Source: a virus
Length of the DNA: 22,740 nt
Direction: 5' to 3' (one strand)
Virus record (IMG/VR): IMGVR_UViG_3300007960_000213
Span: 1 to 22,740 of that record
The position numbers and the translations under genes are program-made. The notes beneath the pieces were generated by a model that saw nothing but the letters and a program-made list of their open reading frames with translations, had not been told where the DNA came from and made no database searches. Below are positions 6,812 to 14,714 of this stretch, in pieces (the first letter of the stretch is position 1; every line of letters begins with the position of its first letter).

Positions 6812-7903
6812 ATGAGTTTAACTATAAGAGAAGCGATGAGTGAGTTCTCATATGCCGTAATGCAAAAAGTAGAAGTTCTTCCGGAATTAGATACTGGATT
6901 CAAAAACTTCTTCAAAGAAAACGAAAATGTTACCAGAGGGGTAAAAGTGTTTGTTGAAAGACAGGGTCGTCCGATAGCGAAAGATATTGCTCTCGAAGAG
7001 AAAGGTATCACCACAAGAAGAGATAAGTCAACAGAGAAATTCTATATACCTCCTTACTTTGATTATAAATTCAACTATTCTGCACTTGAAGAGTTTGAGC
7101 CTTTTATGGGAGAGGATAACTCAACAGCTGATATGGGAATCTTACGTGAGTTAGTTGAAAATACAGCTAAAGGAGTTCAGGAGAATGCTGATAGAATGGA
7201 GAGACGTAGAGAGCTTCAAAGAGCACAATCTTTACTTACAGGTATAGTTACCATGGATAATGGTGATAATATCAACTTCCAACGAAAATCTGCATCTCTT
7301 GTAGCATACGATGCAGCTCATGGATGGGATGTAGATACTGTATCTCCTGACATCATACTTAAGCAAGGTGCAGAGTTTCTTATAAAAGAAGGTAAAGTAA
7401 GTACAAAAAGACCTTACAATATCATAGCAGGTTCAGCAGCAATTTCAGCGTTGAAAGATAATCCTATTTTTCAAAAATATACTGACAATAGAAGATATTC
7501 GGAAGGTCAGTTTGAAACGGCAGCACCAACAGAAGGACTTGTAAGTCATGGACGTATTAATGCCGGTGATTTTAGATTTAATCTTTGGGGATACCCTGCA
7601 TATTACGATGATCCTGATACAGGTTTAGATACTTCTTATATGGATACTAACAAGATTATCATACTTCCTGATGCACAGGTGTTCTCAATGCAGTTCTGTG
7701 GTGTTAAAGGATGGGATAGAGATCCGTATCAAGCAGGAGCAGTTCCAAAGATCAAAAAGACTAAAATGTACTCTTATGAGATTAAGTCTATTGAGTCTTG
7801 TGCATTAGAATTAGGTTTGAGATCATCATTTACTCCGATTTTGGATAAAGTAGATGCAGTATTCACAGCTCAGGTAGTAGCAGATCAACAAGGACAGGGA
7901 TAA
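6812..7903 (+). CDS. Major capsid protein, lambda gpE family (PF03864)
   Basis: This is the HK97-fold shell subunit. At 363 residues it matches the size of lambda gpE (341). Segments typical of the family are the N-terminal start SLTIREAMSEFSYAVMQKVE, the strand VKVFVERQGRPIAKDI, the E-loop region KFYIPPYFDYKFNYSALEEF (about 77-96), the long spine helix NTAKGVQENADRMERRRELQ, and the late PDAQVFSMQFCGVKGWDRDP followed by a MYSYEIKSIESCALELGLRS region. There is no sign of an N-terminal delta domain, which fits with the separate scaffold in the preceding protease gene. Confidence 0.92.
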   Translation: MSLTIREAMSEFSYAVMQKVEVLPELDTGFKNFFKENENVTRGVKVFVERQGRPIAKDIALEEKGITTRRDKSTEKFYIPPYFDYKFNYSALEEFEPFMGEDNSTADMGILRELVENTAKGVQENADRMERRRELQRAQSLLTGIVTMDNGDNINFQRKSASLVAYDAAHGWDVDTVSPDIILKQGAEFLIKEGKVSTKRPYNIIAGSAAISALKDNPIFQKYTDNRRYSEGQFETAAPTEGLVSHGRINAGDFRFNLWGYPAYYDDPDTGLDTSYMDTNKIIILPDAQVFSMQFCGVKGWDRDPYQAGAVPKIKKTKMYSYEIKSIESCALELGLRSSFTPILDKVDAVFTAQVVADQQGQG

Positions 7904-8355
7904 TGAAAAAAATAGCATTAATATTGTTGTTAGGTGTAATAAGCCTAACAACATTTTCACAAAGTAGGCCACAGGCTGATCAGAGTTTAAAGTATGGCGA
8001 TACTTGGTCGTTGTACTTAGGTAAAAATGCAGACACTATCGGTGTTGGTGACAGTACATGGACAAGAGTAGTTAATAAATTGACTACTGATAAAGTTGGC
8101 GTTGAATGGAGGATTTATCTTGACAGTCTTTCAGGTACAGCAGACACAGTAGACTTGTTCTTTTACTATTCTACACATGGATTGACGTACACTTTAGAAG
8201 ATACCGTTACATGGTACGGCACTCAGGATACGTTGATTATATTCGATGATGATACTACCAGAGTTGGAGATTACAATAAAGTATTTATACGAGAAAGAGG
8301 TGATAACTTCAAATTCAGAATAGATACTGTCGCAAACAAATTTTATTACGAATAA
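7903..8355 (+). CDS. Signal-peptide-bearing beta-rich protein of unknown function
   Basis: I do not recognise this 150-residue protein. Residues 1-20 (MKKIALILLLGVISLTTFSQ) form a clear Sec signal peptide of the type common in Bacteroidota secreted proteins, with cleavage likely after FSQ. There is no lipobox Cys and no later membrane segment. The mature part is rich in Thr, Asp, Tyr and Val with alternating patterns (DTVDLFFYYSTHGLTYTLED), suggesting a beta-sandwich. There is no other Met in the protein, so a cytoplasmic ATG-started form is impossible in this frame. The start overlaps the capsid gene stop (TAATG), tying it to the head operon. It could be a periplasmic or surface moron, for example for superinfection exclusion, or a structural protein whose signal-like N-terminus is misread. 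Confidence 0.7.
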   Translation: MKKIALILLLGVISLTTFSQSRPQADQSLKYGDTWSLYLGKNADTIGVGDSTWTRVVNKLTTDKVGVEWRIYLDSLSGTADTVDLFFYYSTHGLTYTLEDTVTWYGTQDTLIIFDDDTTRVGDYNKVFIRERGDNFKFRIDTVANKFYYE

Positions 8356-8357
8356 AC

Positions 8358-8783
8358 ATGAAGTACGGAAAGATAATAGCGTTAGCATATTCTCATCGGG
8401 ATAAAAATAAAGTTCTTAAAAGCGGAGATCCTATAAAGGAGACAGATGTTTATAACATCGAAGATGCAATTAAGCAAGGTTTTGTACAAGAAATCAGTGA
8501 GGACGAGTACAAGGAGATTTATCTCGAAAAGAATGGTCAGAAAGTGCCTGAGCCTGTAAAAACAGAGGATGTAACTGAAGAAGAGGATGAGCCTGTAAAA
8601 ACAGAGGATGAACTTAAAGCGGAAGAATTAAGAGAAACCGAAGATTATAAGGCACTTATAAAACTCAACAAGGAGCCATTGCAGGTTATGCTTAAAGACA
8701 AAGGTTTCTTAGGTGAGATACCTGATGAGTGGAAAAAGGACGAATTGGTGATTAAGATTCTGGACTTGAAGGAAGGTGAATAG
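8358..8783 (+). CDS. gpFI-like head protein with halves in reversed order
   Basis: This 141-residue protein lies after the capsid gene, near the slot of lambda gpFI, a helper of DNA packaging. The N-terminal part (about 5-47: IIALAYSHRDKNKVLKSGDP, then IEDAIKQGFVQEIS) resembles the small C-terminal domain of gpFI (ALVKLHTD...G...ARM pattern). An acidic linker of Glu/Asp/Lys/Thr (about 60-92) follows and contains a perfect repeat. The C-terminal part (about 95-139: ALIKLNKEPLQVMLKDKGFL, then WKKDELVIKILDL) resembles the SAP/HeH-like helical unit that lambda gpFI has at its N-terminus. Both resemblances are judged by eye. The protein is strongly acidic overall. Confidence 0.5.
   Translation: MKYGKIIALAYSHRDKNKVLKSGDPIKETDVYNIEDAIKQGFVQEISEDEYKEIYLEKNGQKVPEPVKTEDVTEEEDEPVKTEDELKAEELRETEDYKALIKLNKEPLQVMLKDKGFLGEIPDEWKKDELVIKILDLKEGE
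8549..8610 (+). repeat. Two 23-bp direct repeats in the acidic linker
   Basis: The 23 bases at 8549-8571 recur exactly at 8588-8610, a period of 39 nt or 13 codons, encoding EPVKTEDVTEEED then EPVKTED. A further GAGGATG copy lies at 8583-8589. This perfect DNA identity suggests a recent tandem duplication that lengthens the acidic linker in frame. Confidence 0.85.
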
Positions 8784-9167
8784 ATGGGGACATTGCTAGA
8801 TATAGCGAGAGAAGATGCGAGAAGTTTTGTCAGTGATACTGACGGCTTCTCGACCCCTCTAACTTTCACAACACTTACAGATGAAGAGTTCACAATAAAT
8901 GGCCTTGCATCAGTTCATAGTCAATCATTCGATTCAGATGGATTGCCGGTAATAGGAGATAATTCACACATATGTTTTTCGGAAAAAGATGTGAATGATG
9001 CCGGTTACACAACAAGAGATGCAAATGGTAATGTAAATATAAGAGGTTGGAGAGTTGCATTTAATCACTCCGTTGGGGCAGTAAGTGCAATACTTAGCAG
9101 ACCTGAGCCGGATAGTACGTTAGGATTAATAAGAGTAATGATTACCAATTACAACGACAATGAGTAA
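8784..9167 (+). CDS. Head-tail closure protein, gpFII-like
   Basis: This 127-residue protein sits between the gpFI-like and tail terminator genes, the place of the lambda gpFII or Mu gp36-type head closure proteins that plug the connector and receive the tail. It starts with an amphipathic segment (LLDIAREDARSFVSDTDGFS), then beta-rich sequence (LTFTTLTDEEFTINGLASVH) and a late GWRVAFNHSVGAVSAILSRP. The pattern of a beta-strand domain carrying a Ser/Asp-rich loop fits the family. Its ATG abuts the previous TAG, and its end overlaps the next start by 8 nt. The call is mainly by order and size. Confidence 0.5.
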   Translation: MGTLLDIAREDARSFVSDTDGFSTPLTFTTLTDEEFTINGLASVHSQSFDSDGLPVIGDNSHICFSEKDVNDAGYTTRDANGNVNIRGWRVAFNHSVGAVSAILSRPEPDSTLGLIRVMITNYNDNE

Positions 9168-10398
9168 AATAAGCACGATAATAGAATTTGCGAACCACGA
9201 GAAGGTTAGGGCTAAGATAGCTCAGATACTTGCTGTGGAGATAGCAAATCAGATCAGTCTTATTGATGCTGAATTGGCAGATAGTCCAACTCCTGAAAGA
9301 GAAGAAGTACTGAATATTTACAAAGCTGCATTACCCACAACAGTATGGGATAGCAGATTTTTACAGCCAGGACCGGATGAATTGCCTTTCCTAAATGTTG
9401 TATTCATGAAAAGTCCTCTTGATGGACTTAATACAGTGAGTACTCAGGATGGAATGGTGCAGTTTGTAGTTGAAGCATGGCAGGGAGCCGAAACCGATTC
9501 TGAAAATAGAGGAGATTATTTAGCTTCAATTTATTTGCAAAGACTGCTTGAAGTTGTAAGGTCTATACTTCAATACAGAGGCTATCTTAATCTTGATCTT
9601 GATCCTTATGTGGGTAATATAAATAAGGTAAGTGATATTGAGATAATGCAACCTGAAGATAATGCCGGTAAGAACGCTCAAAACCTTATTTACGGTAAAT
9701 TATCAATTACAATTAGAATTCCTGAGTGTTCAGATAATTTACCCGGGATAGCATGGTTTGAGTCAGTAACAGGTGTTGAACTTAACGAATCAGAGTTAGG
9801 ATATAGTTGGGATGTAATTCAGAGTGAGGACTTTTTATACAATTTGGCAGCAGCAGAAAAGAATATTGCACCTGATGGTTATAGAGTTCCTACCAGAGCA
9901 GATTATTTATTGCTATCATCGACATTATCTAATCCTAAAGGGGAAAAATTAAAATCGACTACAGGTTGGACTAATCCGGGTACTGATGAATTTGGTTTCA
10001 ATTGGCTTAATAAAGGCTACAGACAAGAGGATGGTCAATTTGCAGAGTTAATTCAGGGCTTTTATTCTGGATTAAGATTGCAGCCTAATCCACCGGGTAT
10101 TCCTGTTCCTGCAATGGCTGTTATACCAAACAATCAGGATTTGTTTTCATTGGATGATGTAGGTGCAAAATCAGGATTACCAATAAGGTTAATTAAGGAA
10201 GACTCAACAGACGAAGGTAGTTTTACCGATATTGATGGTAATGTTTACGGAACCACGAAAATAGGCGTTCAGGTATGGGCAACTAAAAATTTCAGATGTA
10301 CTAAATATAATGACGGAACACCTATCCCACGATTGGATAGTGACAGTGATTGGGAAAATGACACAGATGGAGCATATTGTATTTATAATATTAATTAA
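9160..10398 (+). CDS. Tail terminator protein with C-terminal permuted FISUMP domain
   Basis: Residues about 1-195 look like a tail terminator (lambda gpU / Mu gp37 type), which caps the tail tube and joins it to the head: LPFLNVVFMKSPLDGL (about 75-90), FVVEAWQGAETDSENRGDYL (about 102-120), the helix ASIYLQRLLEVVRSIL, and a last strand YGKLSITIRIP. Residues about 220-412 are a FISUMP module. First comes the half usually second (FLYNLAAAEKN, GYRVPTRADYLLLSSTL, LPIRLIKED), then the half usually first (DIDGNVYGTTKIGVQVWATK, YNDGTPIP, DGAYCIYN at the very end). The module must project from the neck ring. At 412 residues the gene is about twice normal terminator length because of the fusion. Module boundaries are by eye. 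Confidence 0.7.
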   Translation: MSKISTIIEFANHEKVRAKIAQILAVEIANQISLIDAELADSPTPEREEVLNIYKAALPTTVWDSRFLQPGPDELPFLNVVFMKSPLDGLNTVSTQDGMVQFVVEAWQGAETDSENRGDYLASIYLQRLLEVVRSILQYRGYLNLDLDPYVGNINKVSDIEIMQPEDNAGKNAQNLIYGKLSITIRIPECSDNLPGIAWFESVTGVELNESELGYSWDVIQSEDFLYNLAAAEKNIAPDGYRVPTRADYLLLSSTLSNPKGEKLKSTTGWTNPGTDEFGFNWLNKGYRQEDGQFAELIQGFYSGLRLQPNPPGIPVPAMAVIPNNQDLFSLDDVGAKSGLPIRLIKEDSTDEGSFTDIDGNVYGTTKIGVQVWATKNFRCTKYNDGTPIPRLDSDSDWENDTDGAYCIYNIN

Positions 10399-10408
10399 AG
10401 GATAAAAA

Positions 10409-11974
10409 ATGGCATCAATAAGCACAAATGTAGACTTGGGAAGAGTCTCAGCAGTAGTTGGCTATGGAATAGAAGCCACATTGGAAGGTATCGGATTGGG
10501 ATTTCTTCCGCAAAGCATCGGAATACCGGCACAGGCCGACACGGTAAATGAATCAACGGCTCCGAGTGTATTGAGTTTTACTTCTTCGAAAGAGGTCGGA
10601 GATGAGTTCGGTTACGGATCACAAGCATATCAGATAGCAAGGATTTTAAGACCAAAATCGGGAGATGTTTTAGGAGGTATTCCAACTAAGATATTAAAAG
10701 TAGCAGCAGCCGGAGGAGGTGCAGCGAAAGTTATAACTACTACTGTATCTGGCACTGCCACAGGTAATGCTACGCATTATCTAAAGGTAAATGGAAGAAC
10801 TCAATTAGATGGTGACTCATATGCATTTTCAGTAGAGACAGGAGATACAGCATCAGAAGTAGCTACAAAGATGGCATCTGCAATGAATGCTGTGCTTGGG
10901 TGTCCTATGACAGGATCAACATCAACAGCAGATTTTATCGCAACAGCGGATTCAGTAGGTGCATTTACCGATGAGTATAATGTAGAGGTTTTAACGCAAG
11001 GTAATGCAGTAGGCATGAGTTATGCAACTGTATCTACAGCATCGGGTTCAGGAGTTCCGTCAATATCTACTGCTCTCGGTAATATCGGAGATGAATGGGT
11101 TACTATGATAGTAAACGGATTTGGATCTGAAGAAACTATTTTAGATGCACTGGAAGACTTCAATGGAGATGCTAATACAAAAACAGGTAGATACGATGCA
11201 ACTATTTTTAAGCCTTGTGTGGCGTTCTTTGGTGATAATAATGTAAGCTTACTCACTGAATCATCAGAGGGTGCAGGAGATGGCATTACAGAAATAACTG
11301 ATACTCCAACAGGAAGAAAGTCTGAGATGACAAATGTATTTTGCCCGGCACCAAATTCTAAAGGTACAGCAGCAGAAGCAGCAGCAAATATGTGTGTTCT
11401 TTATGCTCCATTAGCACAGAGTACTCCGAACGTTGATCCTATTGGATTGAGTTATCCTGACATGCCTATTGATTCAGATACGGATATTGGGGATTTTGCA
11501 GATGTTGCGAAAAGGGATCAGATCGTTAAAATCGGTGGATCTACAGTTAAACTTGTTTCAGGGTTATACAATGTGGTGGATCTAGTTACAACTTATCATC
11601 CGGATAATGAGCCACAAACAGCGGTATTGTTTAGATGGGTTAGAGATGTTGTAGGAGTAGACTTTAACTTCAGATATGCATACAAGTTGCTAGAGGAGAT
11701 CTATGTTGTAGGTAAAACAATCGTACAGCCGGGTGAAAGTTCTGCAACAGGGACAATATCTACAAACAGATGGAAAAGTATACTTGCAAGCCAATATGGC
11801 CCTTCATTAGTAGATAACGCTCTTATGGCTGATTTAAGCTACTTTATTGAGTCGCTTAATGTTCAGATAGGTGAATCGAATCCAAATAGATTTGAGACTA
11901 ATTTCAAGGCAAAAAGAACGGGTACTGCAAGAGTACTTGATACAACTAATCAAACAACTTTTAACTTCGGATAA
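10409..11974 (+). CDS. Contractile tail sheath protein (Mu gpL-like)
   Basis: The sheath subunit surrounds the tail tube and contracts at infection. At 521 residues it matches Mu gpL (about 495). The N-terminal part carries a strand-rich segment with GDEFGYGSQAYQIARIL (about 63-79). A central part has DALEDFNGDANTKTGRYDAT then IFKPCVAFFGD, a typical sheath core. The C-terminal core domain includes TYHPDNEPQTAVLFRWVRDV then VGVDFNFRYAYKLLEE, followed by a last strand TNFKAKRTGTARVLDTTNQT. A Ser/Thr/Ala/Gly-rich stretch (about 100-220) is probably the protruding domain on the tail surface. Together with the following tube gene, it makes this phage a myovirus. Confidence 0.88.
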   Translation: MASISTNVDLGRVSAVVGYGIEATLEGIGLGFLPQSIGIPAQADTVNESTAPSVLSFTSSKEVGDEFGYGSQAYQIARILRPKSGDVLGGIPTKILKVAAAGGGAAKVITTTVSGTATGNATHYLKVNGRTQLDGDSYAFSVETGDTASEVATKMASAMNAVLGCPMTGSTSTADFIATADSVGAFTDEYNVEVLTQGNAVGMSYATVSTASGSGVPSISTALGNIGDEWVTMIVNGFGSEETILDALEDFNGDANTKTGRYDATIFKPCVAFFGDNNVSLLTESSEGAGDGITEITDTPTGRKSEMTNVFCPAPNSKGTAAEAAANMCVLYAPLAQSTPNVDPIGLSYPDMPIDSDTDIGDFADVAKRDQIVKIGGSTVKLVSGLYNVVDLVTTYHPDNEPQTAVLFRWVRDVVGVDFNFRYAYKLLEEIYVVGKTIVQPGESSATGTISTNRWKSILASQYGPSLVDNALMADLSYFIESLNVQIGESNPNRFETNFKAKRTGTARVLDTTNQTTFNFG

Positions 11975-11976
11975 TA

Positions 11977-12378
11977 ATGGCAGCAATAGTAGCAGGAGAC
12001 GTTAAGGAGATAGCAGTAGACCACCCTGGATTGGGTGGCTATGTGTTCGAGCATAAGTCAACAGAAGACTTCAATTTCAGAAAAGGAGGTTTTCAAAACA
12101 GAGATGACGATGGTGATAACACATCATCCGGAACCAAGATATTTGTTAAGGAGAGAAAATCTTGGATGTTAGAAACTACAGTAGGAGCCACAGAAGGTGC
12201 TCATGATTTTCTTCAGCAATTGCATGAGAGTTCTGTAGAGGCAATAGTTACTTTGGTATTTCAGAATGGAAAAACAAGATCGGCTACAGGATTGCCTGTA
12301 GGAGATATTGACCAAAATGCATTTGCAGGGACTATACCTTTTAAGTTTAGTGGTTCTGGAACTTTTGATGAAGTATAA
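11977..12378 (+). CDS. Tail tube protein
   Basis: This 133-residue protein directly after the sheath gene is the expected inner tube subunit, forming stacked hexamers through which DNA passes. It is beta-rich with the loop GGFQNRDDDGDNTSSGTKIF (about 34-53). Further strands follow (VEAIVTLVFQNGKTRSATGL), and it ends FKFSGSGTFDEV, the typical late strand of tube proteins. Its length is close to that of small contractile-tail tubes (about 115-170). The gene starts two bases after the sheath stop (TAA-TA-ATG). Confidence 0.75.
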   Translation: MAAIVAGDVKEIAVDHPGLGGYVFEHKSTEDFNFRKGGFQNRDDDGDNTSSGTKIFVKERKSWMLETTVGATEGAHDFLQQLHESSVEAIVTLVFQNGKTRSATGLPVGDIDQNAFAGTIPFKFSGSGTFDEV

Positions 12379-12401
12379 ACATTATAAATAAATATCAAAC
12401 A

Positions 12402-12881
12402 ATGGAAAATTTACACGGAAGAGAATACGCTGAACAGTTATTGAATGAGTGGTTTGATGAAATAGGCGTAGATGAATCAAGGAGGATAGAGATAGATGAC
12501 GTTGAAGATGCCGAATTAGAGCACGAGACAAGTGATGATGTAGATGTCATCAGAGAGAAGGTGATAATGGCAATACGCCGCAAGCAATTAACTCTGAGTG
12601 ACAACAAGGAGTTCCAGTATAGATTACTTGATCCTATAAAAAAGGATAGTGGAGAAATATTGGTGTCAGATATAACTATCCAAAACCGATACAAACATGC
12701 TGATTTCAGAAGAAATATGGTTGGTGTTAAACAGAATGATATGTTCGGAATGTTTGATGCTCAAATAGCAGCTAGATGTAAGATGTCGAGAATTGCCGTA
12801 GGTAATTTATATGACAGAGATTATGGGTTGCTGCAATCCATAGTGAGCCTTTTTACAAGGGCCGAGTACACTACGATGTAA
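12402..12881 (+). CDS. Tail assembly chaperone, zero-frame product
   Basis: This 159-residue protein lies between tube and tape measure, the slot of P2 gpE, Mu gp41 and lambda gpG, which keep the tape measure soluble during tail assembly. It is acidic and helical at the N-terminus (LLNEWFDEIGVDESRRIEID). The family-like central segment is MAIRRKQLTLSDNKEFQYRL followed by LDPI (about 56-79), matching the pattern of a small beta domain with IR.G.L....G...Y.L..P. The C-terminal part is helical (MFGMFDAQIAARCKMSRIAV). The frame ends at 12881 although the tape measure starts only at 13020. The intervening bases are open in the -1 frame (see the next entry). Confidence 0.75.
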   Translation: MENLHGREYAEQLLNEWFDEIGVDESRRIEIDDVEDAELEHETSDDVDVIREKVIMAIRRKQLTLSDNKEFQYRLLDPIKKDSGEILVSDITIQNRYKHADFRRNMVGVKQNDMFGMFDAQIAARCKMSRIAVGNLYDRDYGLLQSIVSLFTRAEYTTM

Positions 12882-13027
12882 AAAGTTCAATAGCTGTAGT
12901 CGGCTTAGAAACAGGATGGAGTCCTGAGAGACTAGATAATTTGTACATGGATGATTATGATATTTATGGTTTGTATTGGTGGACCAGAGAGATTGATGAA
13001 TTAAACAAACGTAGTAACGATGGGTAA
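12815..13027 (+). CDS. -1 frameshift extension of the tail assembly chaperone
   Basis: The -1 frame relative to the chaperone gene is open from 12815 to a TAA at 13025-13027, overlapping the chaperone's end by 67 nt and the tape-measure start by 8 nt. It has no ATG until 12947. It encodes a protein-like tail: PFYKGRVHYDVKSSIAVVGL, then ETGWSPERLDNLYMDDYDIY and GLYWWTREIDELNKR. The pattern of GW.P..L..L.. plus an aromatic-rich end is like the extensions of other frameshifted chaperones. The likely slip site is the codon pair CTT-TTT at 12849-12854 within CCTTTTTA, where Phe-tRNA can re-pair perfectly in -1. The P-site pairing is imperfect, so this is not a canonical heptamer. The fused product would be about 208 residues. 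Confidence 0.65.
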   Translation, partial: QRLWVAAIHSEPFYKGRVHYDVKSSIAVVGLETGWSPERLDNLYMDDYDIYGLYWWTREIDELNKRSNDG

Positions 13028-14714
13028 AAAAACAACAGCTTGGGTAGAGTTTAGGGCTTTGGAAAGGGTGACTGCTCCTATACGGAAAATGTATAGAGTT
13101 TCTAAGCGTGTTTTTCAGTCAATGCGTTTCGATGTAAAAAAGTTTAGTCGTCAATTAAGAGTAGCTAATCAACAAGTAAATAAATTAACTTCAGGACTGA
13201 GAAGAGTAACACCCGGACTTGGATTACTGAGTGCCGGCGGGTTACTTTTGGGCGGGAAAAACGCTGTGCAAACTTTTGCACAAATAGAGGCATTAGGTAC
13301 ATCTATAGAATTCGCATCCGGTTCAGCAAAGGAGGGTGGCAAGAACATGAAGTTTTTAAAAGATATGTCAAAAGACTTAGCTATTGACTTCATGAGTGCA
13401 GCAGAAGGATTTAAGCTATTTACAGCATCAGCAGCAGCGGAAAAAGTACCAATGGATCAAATTAGAGACACTTTTAAGGGAGTTTCTAAAATGATTCGTG
13501 TTCAGGGATTGGACGCAGAAAAAACAATCTCGATATATCGCGCTCTTGGTCAGATGTATAGCAAAACCCGGGTCATGGCACAAGAAATGAACTTACAGCT
13601 CGCAGAAGCCCTCCCGGGCGGTAAGGCATGGATGGCTATGGCAGGTAAATATAAAAATGTTGCTGAGTTATCTAAGGAGATGGAATTAGGTAATGTAATC
13701 TCAAAAGAAATATTGCCTGAGTTTGGTAAAATATTGGATCAGATTGCATCTCCAGGTGTAATGAAAGCTATGATGACTGCCAACGCTAAAATTACCAACT
13801 TAGCAAACGCTTGGTTATTTTTGAAAATGACAATAGGCGAAATGATAGTTAATACAGGTGTGTTGGAGTATATCGACAAAGTAATATCATCAGTATATAA
13901 GTGGTTAGATGCAAATAAGCAGCTTATCGGTCAGAATATGAAAAAATGGTTCGATAACTTTGTTGATTTTGCTAAGTGGATAATTGTAAATCGAAAGGAA
14001 ATAATATCAATCATAAAAGGGATAACATTAGCATTTATAACATTCAAAGCCGTTATAATAGGAATGAATATTGCTGCATTTTTCACTAATCCTATAGGGT
14101 TGGCAATCGCAGCAGTTGCAGCATTAATCGGATTGTTAACTTACGCGATAGATAAGGGTAGTAATATTCAAAGTGAAATAGTTAGCGGTCAAAAGCACAT
14201 GGTAGGATTTTTGGAGCAATCATTTACTGCATTATCTGTAATGTGGGATGGGATATGGGAGCTTGACATGAATAAAATTATGGGAGGTCTTCACATAATG
14301 TATTTAAGGATTAGAAGAATGTTTAAATCTTTGGAGGCTGTGTGGCACTCAATTAATCCAAGAGGACTAAATTATAAAAAGGAGTTAATGGCAAAGGCTT
14401 TGGCAGAAGAAAGAGCAATAGGAATAAAGCAAGCGCAAATAATCAAAGAGATTAATGCAGGTACTTATTCTTGGGGATCTCATAGTGCAGAAGTAGATGA
14501 AGGTGCATCTATTACTCCTGAAAGAGCTGAACTCCTTGATAGAATATCAAAAAAGATGCCAGATGCTTTGGAAAAATGGGGTGTTACAGATACATCATTA
14601 ATAAATGTAAATCTTAAAAACCTAACAAATACTCCGATGGAAGCAGAAGTTGTAGATAGTGCAGATTATACAAAATTGTGGCTTACGGGACCTAATGGAG
14701 AGATAATAAGATAA
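13020..14714 (+). CDS. Tail tape measure protein
   Basis: This is the rod-like protein that sets tail length and is ejected before the DNA. The 564-residue protein starts with a basic helical region (about 15-65), then a Gly/Leu-rich segment (LGLLSAGGLLLGG). The tape-measure N-terminal family motif is at about 171-206: SIYRALGQMYSKTRVMAQEM then NLQLAEALPGGKAWMA, corresponding to the usual G.v..EEL.QQL.E.lPGA. A long hydrophobic part (about 328-376: IISIIKGITLAFITFKAVII and then IGLAIAAVAALIGLLTYAI) is the expected membrane-inserting segment. At the commonly used ratio of about 0.15 nm per residue, the tail would be roughly 85 nm long, an inference only. Confidence 0.85.
   Translation: MGKKTTAWVEFRALERVTAPIRKMYRVSKRVFQSMRFDVKKFSRQLRVANQQVNKLTSGLRRVTPGLGLLSAGGLLLGGKNAVQTFAQIEALGTSIEFASGSAKEGGKNMKFLKDMSKDLAIDFMSAAEGFKLFTASAAAEKVPMDQIRDTFKGVSKMIRVQGLDAEKTISIYRALGQMYSKTRVMAQEMNLQLAEALPGGKAWMAMAGKYKNVAELSKEMELGNVISKEILPEFGKILDQIASPGVMKAMMTANAKITNLANAWLFLKMTIGEMIVNTGVLEYIDKVISSVYKWLDANKQLIGQNMKKWFDNFVDFAKWIIVNRKEIISIIKGITLAFITFKAVIIGMNIAAFFTNPIGLAIAAVAALIGLLTYAIDKGSNIQSEIVSGQKHMVGFLEQSFTALSVMWDGIWELDMNKIMGGLHIMYLRIRRMFKSLEAVWHSINPRGLNYKKELMAKALAEERAIGIKQAQIIKEINAGTYSWGSHSAEVDEGASITPERAELLDRISKKMPDALEKWGVTDTSLINVNLKNLTNTPMEAEVVDSADYTKLWLTGPNGEIIR

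Noticed and set aside
6581-11386. Shared 18-bp GCA-rich repeat (6581-6598 and 11369-11386)
   Set aside because: Both encode an Ala-Ala-Glu-Ala-Ala-Ala run using the GCA codon favoured throughout this window, so the identity follows from codon use rather than from a functional or mobile repeat.
12882-13019. Reading the 138-nt gap as a non-coding regulatory region
   Set aside because: The -1 frame is open across the whole gap with protein-like content, and no promoter or hairpin was seen.
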